Of a stretch of DNA of 18,841 nucleotides, positions 15,924-18,841 are shown piece by piece. The translations under genes and the position numbers were made by a program. How positions within the stretch are numbered: position 1 is the stretch's first letter; each line of letters begins with the position of its first letter. The notes beneath the pieces were generated by a model. That model saw only the letters and a program-made list of their open reading frames with translations, was not told the DNA's origin and did no database searches. Source of the DNA: Prolixibacteraceae bacterium (lineage in GTDB: Bacteria > Bacteroidota > Bacteroidia > Bacteroidales > Prolixibacteraceae); assembly GCA_023228025.1 (NCBI GenBank), contig JALOCD010000086.1:1-18841 (forward strand). The letters are read 5' to 3'.

Positions 15924-17210
15924 TTAGCCAACAACCTCCACCGGAATATCTTTATTGACATTCTTACTACCGATTAATGCATAGAACAACAAGTAGGCAA
16001 GACATATAAATATCACCCAATAACTTGATGCATAAGTAGTAAGATCGGCAATCTTACCCTGAAGGAGTGGTAAAATTCCACCGCCGCAAACCATCACCAT
16101 AAAGATACCTGAAGCCGCCTCAGTATATTTACCCAATCCTTCAACGGCAAGGTTAAAGATACCACCCCACATCACCGACGTACACAATCCGCAAAAGATC
16201 AGGAACATAATTCCAATTGGGACATTGGCAAGACCAAATGAGATATTGGACTGAAATACAGGCATACTAACGGTAGTAGTTACTGGTAAAAAGATGGCCA
16301 GTGAAACAAATACCAAACCAAGTATGGACACAGCAGAAAGCATCACTTTACTTGTGAATCTTGAAGCAAAGGAGGCTCCTAAAATACGGCCTATCATCAT
16401 CAGGAACCAATAAGTTCCCACAACAGACCCGGCAACTGTGGCATTGATCTGCAGACCGCCATTGGCTATATCAGAAGTCATAAATAGGTTGGCAGTACTC
16501 GGTATTCCGATTTCAATTCCGACATATACAAATATGGCAATTGCCCCAAAAATAAAATGGCGGAACGAAAGCGGACTATGTTCATGTTTAACCTTTGATT
16601 TACCTACCAAGCGGGGTTCCGGAATATTCATGATATAAAGAACAACGAAAACGATGGCAAAGATTCCCATTGCCATGAAAAGCGCCGGATTTGCCTTGTC
16701 GATTGTGCGCTCAGCAGCATTGGCTCCCATCAGGTAACCTACCAGGACCGGAACAATTGTTGCGGCGACTGAATTTAAAGATCCTCCTGTCTGAATAAGC
16801 TGATTGCCTTTTTTGCCACCGCCTCCAAGGGTGTTCAACATCGGATTAACAACCGTATTTAGCATACACATTGAGAATCCGGATATGAACGCACCTGTAA
16901 GGTAGATCACGAAACTCCCGAGCTGACCTGAAAGGTATTGAACCGCAACACCGGTGAATCCAACTACAACGGCAATTAACGCTGTCTTTTTATAACCAAT
17001 CCGTTCGAGCAATATTCCGGCAGGAATACCCATGAAGGCATAGGCGATAAAATTTGCGAAAAAGCCTAACTGGGACAAGAAGTTAGATGCCCCGAATTGT
17101 TTTGCGACAATTACACCCATCGGACTTGGAAGCCCGGTCACGAATGCAATCATAAAGAAAAGGGCGAACATCATTGCTATGGGCAATGCATAATTTTTGG
17201 TTTGTGTCAT
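15924..17210 (-). CDS. FHS-family MFS glucose/galactose transporter
   Basis: This sugar:proton symporter is in the inner membrane. The 428-residue protein has 12 hydrophobic segments in two halves, separated by a charged cytoplasmic loop (PRLVGKSKVKHEHSPLSFRH, about 200-220). It shows FHS-type features: FFMIAFVTGLPSPMGVIVAKQF at the first segment, a GIPAGILLERIGYKKTAL loop (the MFS motif A region), and a conserved NTVVNPMLNTLG motif in helix 4. Family members take glucose, galactose or L-fucose; the galactokinase gene 72 nt upstream in the same transcription unit argues for galactose. The transcription unit ends at the hairpin at 15824-15858. No mutarotase gene (galM) follows. Confidence 0.9.
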   Translation of the reverse strand: MTQTKNYALPIAMMFALFFMIAFVTGLPSPMGVIVAKQFGASNFLSQLGFFANFIAYAFMGIPAGILLERIGYKKTALIAVVVGFTGVAVQYLSGQLGSFVIYLTGAFISGFSMCMLNTVVNPMLNTLGGGGKKGNQLIQTGGSLNSVAATIVPVLVGYLMGANAAERTIDKANPALFMAMGIFAIVFVVLYIMNIPEPRLVGKSKVKHEHSPLSFRHFIFGAIAIFVYVGIEIGIPSTANLFMTSDIANGGLQINATVAGSVVGTYWFLMMIGRILGASFASRFTSKVMLSAVSILGLVFVSLAIFLPVTTTVSMPVFQSNISFGLANVPIGIMFLIFCGLCTSVMWGGIFNLAVEGLGKYTEAASGIFMVMVCGGGILPLLQGKIADLTTYASSYWVIFICLAYLLFYALIGSKNVNKDIPVEVVG

Positions 17211-17257
17211 AATGTAATTTGTTTGGGATAATTAGTTTAATGATTTTTATAGAGGAT

Positions 17258-17281
17258 AAATGGCTGGAAAAATAGCCATTT
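17258..17281 (-). other. Intercistronic hairpin between galK and the transporter gene
   Basis: Perfect 8-bp arms (aaatggct / agccattt) with an 8-nt loop start directly after the galK stop codon. On the minus strand no U-tract follows, so it is more likely an mRNA-stabilising or partial-attenuation structure than a full terminator. Confidence 0.45.
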
Positions 17282-17282
17282 T

Positions 17283-18443
17283 TTAGAATATTTTTTTACC
17301 TCCATCGCCAATTTCAGCAACATAGAATACTGGTGTCAATCCGGTTTTCTCCTTGTATTTTTCCCCAACCTGGGAAATGAAAGTATCCACCGCTTCATCC
17401 TTGACGAGACTTACTGTGCATCCTCCGAAGCCGCCACCTGTCATCCGGGTGCCGATGACTCCTTTGATTTTGCGTCCCTCTTCAACCATGGTATCCAGTT
17501 CGAATCCGGTTACTTCATAATCATCGCGCAAAGAGTCGTGGGAGCCATTCATCAGTTCGCCAAACCTTACCAGATTACCGGCTTTCAGCTCTTTGACGGC
17601 GTCTTCAGTCCGTTTGATCTCGCTTACCACGTGACGGGCCCTTTTGCGAACAGTCACATTTTCGATCTTGTCCTCAACTTTAAGAAAATCTTCCCAGGAA
17701 ATTTCGCCCAATGCGGAGATTTGTTTGAAAGGTTGAATGGCTTTAACAGCTGCCTGGCACTCGGCCACTCTTTCGTTGTATTTCCCGGAATCCAGTTTGT
17801 GCGGACTGTTGGTATTGCTGATCACGATTTTAACACCCTCGAGTTTTACGGGTACCAAATCATAAGAGAGGGTATCACAATTCAGGAAGATGGCATGATC
17901 TTTCTTGCCCATGGCAGATGCAAACTGATCCATGATACCACAATTGACCAGTGCAAATTCATGTTCTGCCTTTTGTCCCATTTTGGCCAGTTCTACCTTA
18001 TCGATTCCAAAACCAAACTGGTCATTGATCACGACACCGGTAACAACCTCAAGTGCAGCAGAAGAAGAGAGGCCAGCTCCGGTTGGAACATCACCATAGA
18101 ATAACATGTCCGCGCCCGAATCGAAGGTAAGCCCTTTTTTCATAAATTGTGCAAAAACACCGATGGGGTAGTTCACCCACTCCTTCCCAATGGCTTTGTT
18201 TAGATCTTCGACCTTTACTTCTGCTTCAAAGGGCAGGTCCATTGAAGCAAAACGTACACTTTTCCTTTTTGTTTTACGGATAAGGCAATAGATTCCAAAG
18301 CTCAATGCGCACGGGAATACGAATCCCCCATTGTAATCCGTGTGTTCACCTATCAGGTTGACACGTCCCGGAGAGAAATAACCGCTGATTTCTCCTTCAC
18401 CATACTTCTCAATAAACTTTGATTTAAGCTGTTCGATTGTCAT
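17283..18443 (-). CDS. galK: Galactokinase
   Basis: Galactokinase phosphorylates alpha-D-galactose to galactose-1-phosphate at the entry of the Leloir pathway (EC 2.7.1.6), in the cytoplasm. The 386-residue protein has normal length and all GHMP-kinase signatures: the galactokinase-specific GRVNLIGEHTDYNGG (26-40, including catalytic Arg27), the ATP-binding GDVPTGAGLSSSAA (117-130), NCGIMDQFASAMG with catalytic base Asp172, and the C-terminal GTRMTGGGFGGC. It is preceded by a perfect TAnnTTTG element and co-transcribed with the FHS transporter, forming a compact uptake-and-phosphorylation module. galT, galE and galM are not in the window. Identification is secure. Confidence 0.97.
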   Translation of the reverse strand: MTIEQLKSKFIEKYGEGEISGYFSPGRVNLIGEHTDYNGGFVFPCALSFGIYCLIRKTKRKSVRFASMDLPFEAEVKVEDLNKAIGKEWVNYPIGVFAQFMKKGLTFDSGADMLFYGDVPTGAGLSSSAALEVVTGVVINDQFGFGIDKVELAKMGQKAEHEFALVNCGIMDQFASAMGKKDHAIFLNCDTLSYDLVPVKLEGVKIVISNTNSPHKLDSGKYNERVAECQAAVKAIQPFKQISALGEISWEDFLKVEDKIENVTVRKRARHVVSEIKRTEDAVKELKAGNLVRFGELMNGSHDSLRDDYEVTGFELDTMVEEGRKIKGVIGTRMTGGGFGGCTVSLVKDEAVDTFISQVGEKYKEKTGLTPVFYVAEIGDGGKKIF

Positions 18444-18482
18444 TTTTTATTCAATTAATTTGATTACGGCAGATTTGGGAAA

Positions 18483-18490
18483 CAAATATA
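18483..18490 (-). promoter_or_regulatory. Bacteroidota-type -7 element for galK
   Basis: On the minus strand this reads TATATTTG, an exact TAnnTTTG match, 39 nt upstream of the galK ATG, giving a leader of about 33 nt. The -33 region falls inside the AAAGGAT heptamer repeat, where no TTTG is present. Confidence 0.6.
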
Positions 18491-18498
18491 AACTAATA

Positions 18499-18652
18499 AA
18501 AGGATAAAGGAAAAAGGATAAAGGATAAAGTAGGGGACTCCGGAAATTAGGACGGCGGAGGTGAGAGATAAGAGATGAGAGATGAGAGATGAGAAAAACG
18601 TAAATCTTGATTGCGGCGTACTTTATCCTTTATCCTTTTCCCTTTATCCTTT
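18499..18652. repeat. 34-bp inverted repeat of AAAGGAT heptamers enclosing a GAGAGAT/GAGATGA repeat
   Basis: Arms 18499-18532 and 18619-18652 are reverse complements at 33 of 34 positions. Each arm is built of 7-bp units aaaggat/aaaggaa. The 86-nt centre contains a second short-period run (gagagataagagatgagaga and continuation, 18562-18594), also about 7 bp in period. The element sits between the 5S terminator and the galK promoter. It contains no ORF. Confidence 0.93.
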
Positions 18653-18684
18653 ATAATCCCCCCAATCCCATTAATCCAACAAAT

Positions 18685-18724
18685 CTAAAAAGAAGGTCCC
18701 CGGCTCAATGAAGAACCGGGGACC
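18685..18724 (-). terminator. rRNA operon terminator after 5S
   Basis: Perfect 9-bp GC-rich arms ggtccccgg (18695-18703) and ccggggacc (18716-18724) enclose a 12-nt loop. On the minus strand the stem is followed by TTCTTTTTAG. It lies about 10 nt past the 5S 3' end. Confidence 0.9.
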
Positions 18725-18732
18725 AGTTTAAC

Positions 18733-18840
<108 letters not shown>

Positions 18841-18841
18841 T

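Overview
The window looks like a chromosomal segment from a member of the Bacteroidota, probably a polysaccharide-degrading Bacteroidales/Marinilabiliales-type organism. The grounds are several perfect Bacteroidota-type -7 elements (TAnnTTTG) upstream of genes, a family S1 sulfatase with the remnant of a second one, an FHS-family sugar transporter paired with galactokinase, and a type I restriction-modification operon carrying a KilA-N gene. No mobility genes (integrase, transposase) are visible.

Left part (1-3800, plus strand): the 3' part of a RACo-type corrinoid-activation ATPase enters from the left edge. It is followed by an unrecognised 544-residue membrane-anchored protein with its own promoter, a striking 10-bp tandem repeat array, and an RraA-like aldolase-fold gene. 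A strong bidirectional hairpin (3763-3809) separates these from the convergent genes that follow.

Middle-left (3800-8170, minus strand): a zinc-dependent polyol dehydrogenase, a tRNA-dihydrouridine synthase and an S1 sulfatase. Directly upstream of the sulfatase lies the C-terminal tail of another sulfatase, cut off within a few bases of the hsdR stop codon. This suggests that the R-M operon landed in, or deleted into, a sulfatase operon.

R-M island (8169-15573, minus strand): the order of transcription is hsdM, kilA-N, hsdS, a broken YhcG/DUF1016 gene, hsdR. Three of the four junctions are tight (12 nt, ATGA, ATGA), and one clear TAnnTTTG promoter precedes hsdM. The core HsdM, HsdS and HsdR proteins look intact and should form a working type I system. 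Both accessory genes carry internal deletions: the KilA-N protein lacks the second half of its DNA-binding domain in frame, and the YhcG-like gene has lost its nuclease domain and is frameshifted.

Right part (15800-18841, minus strand): a galactose module (galK followed by an FHS glucose/galactose transporter) with a good promoter and an intrinsic terminator. Upstream of it lies a repeat-rich spacer with a nearly perfect 34-bp inverted repeat built of AAAGGAT heptamers, then a 5S rRNA gene with a strong terminator at the window edge.
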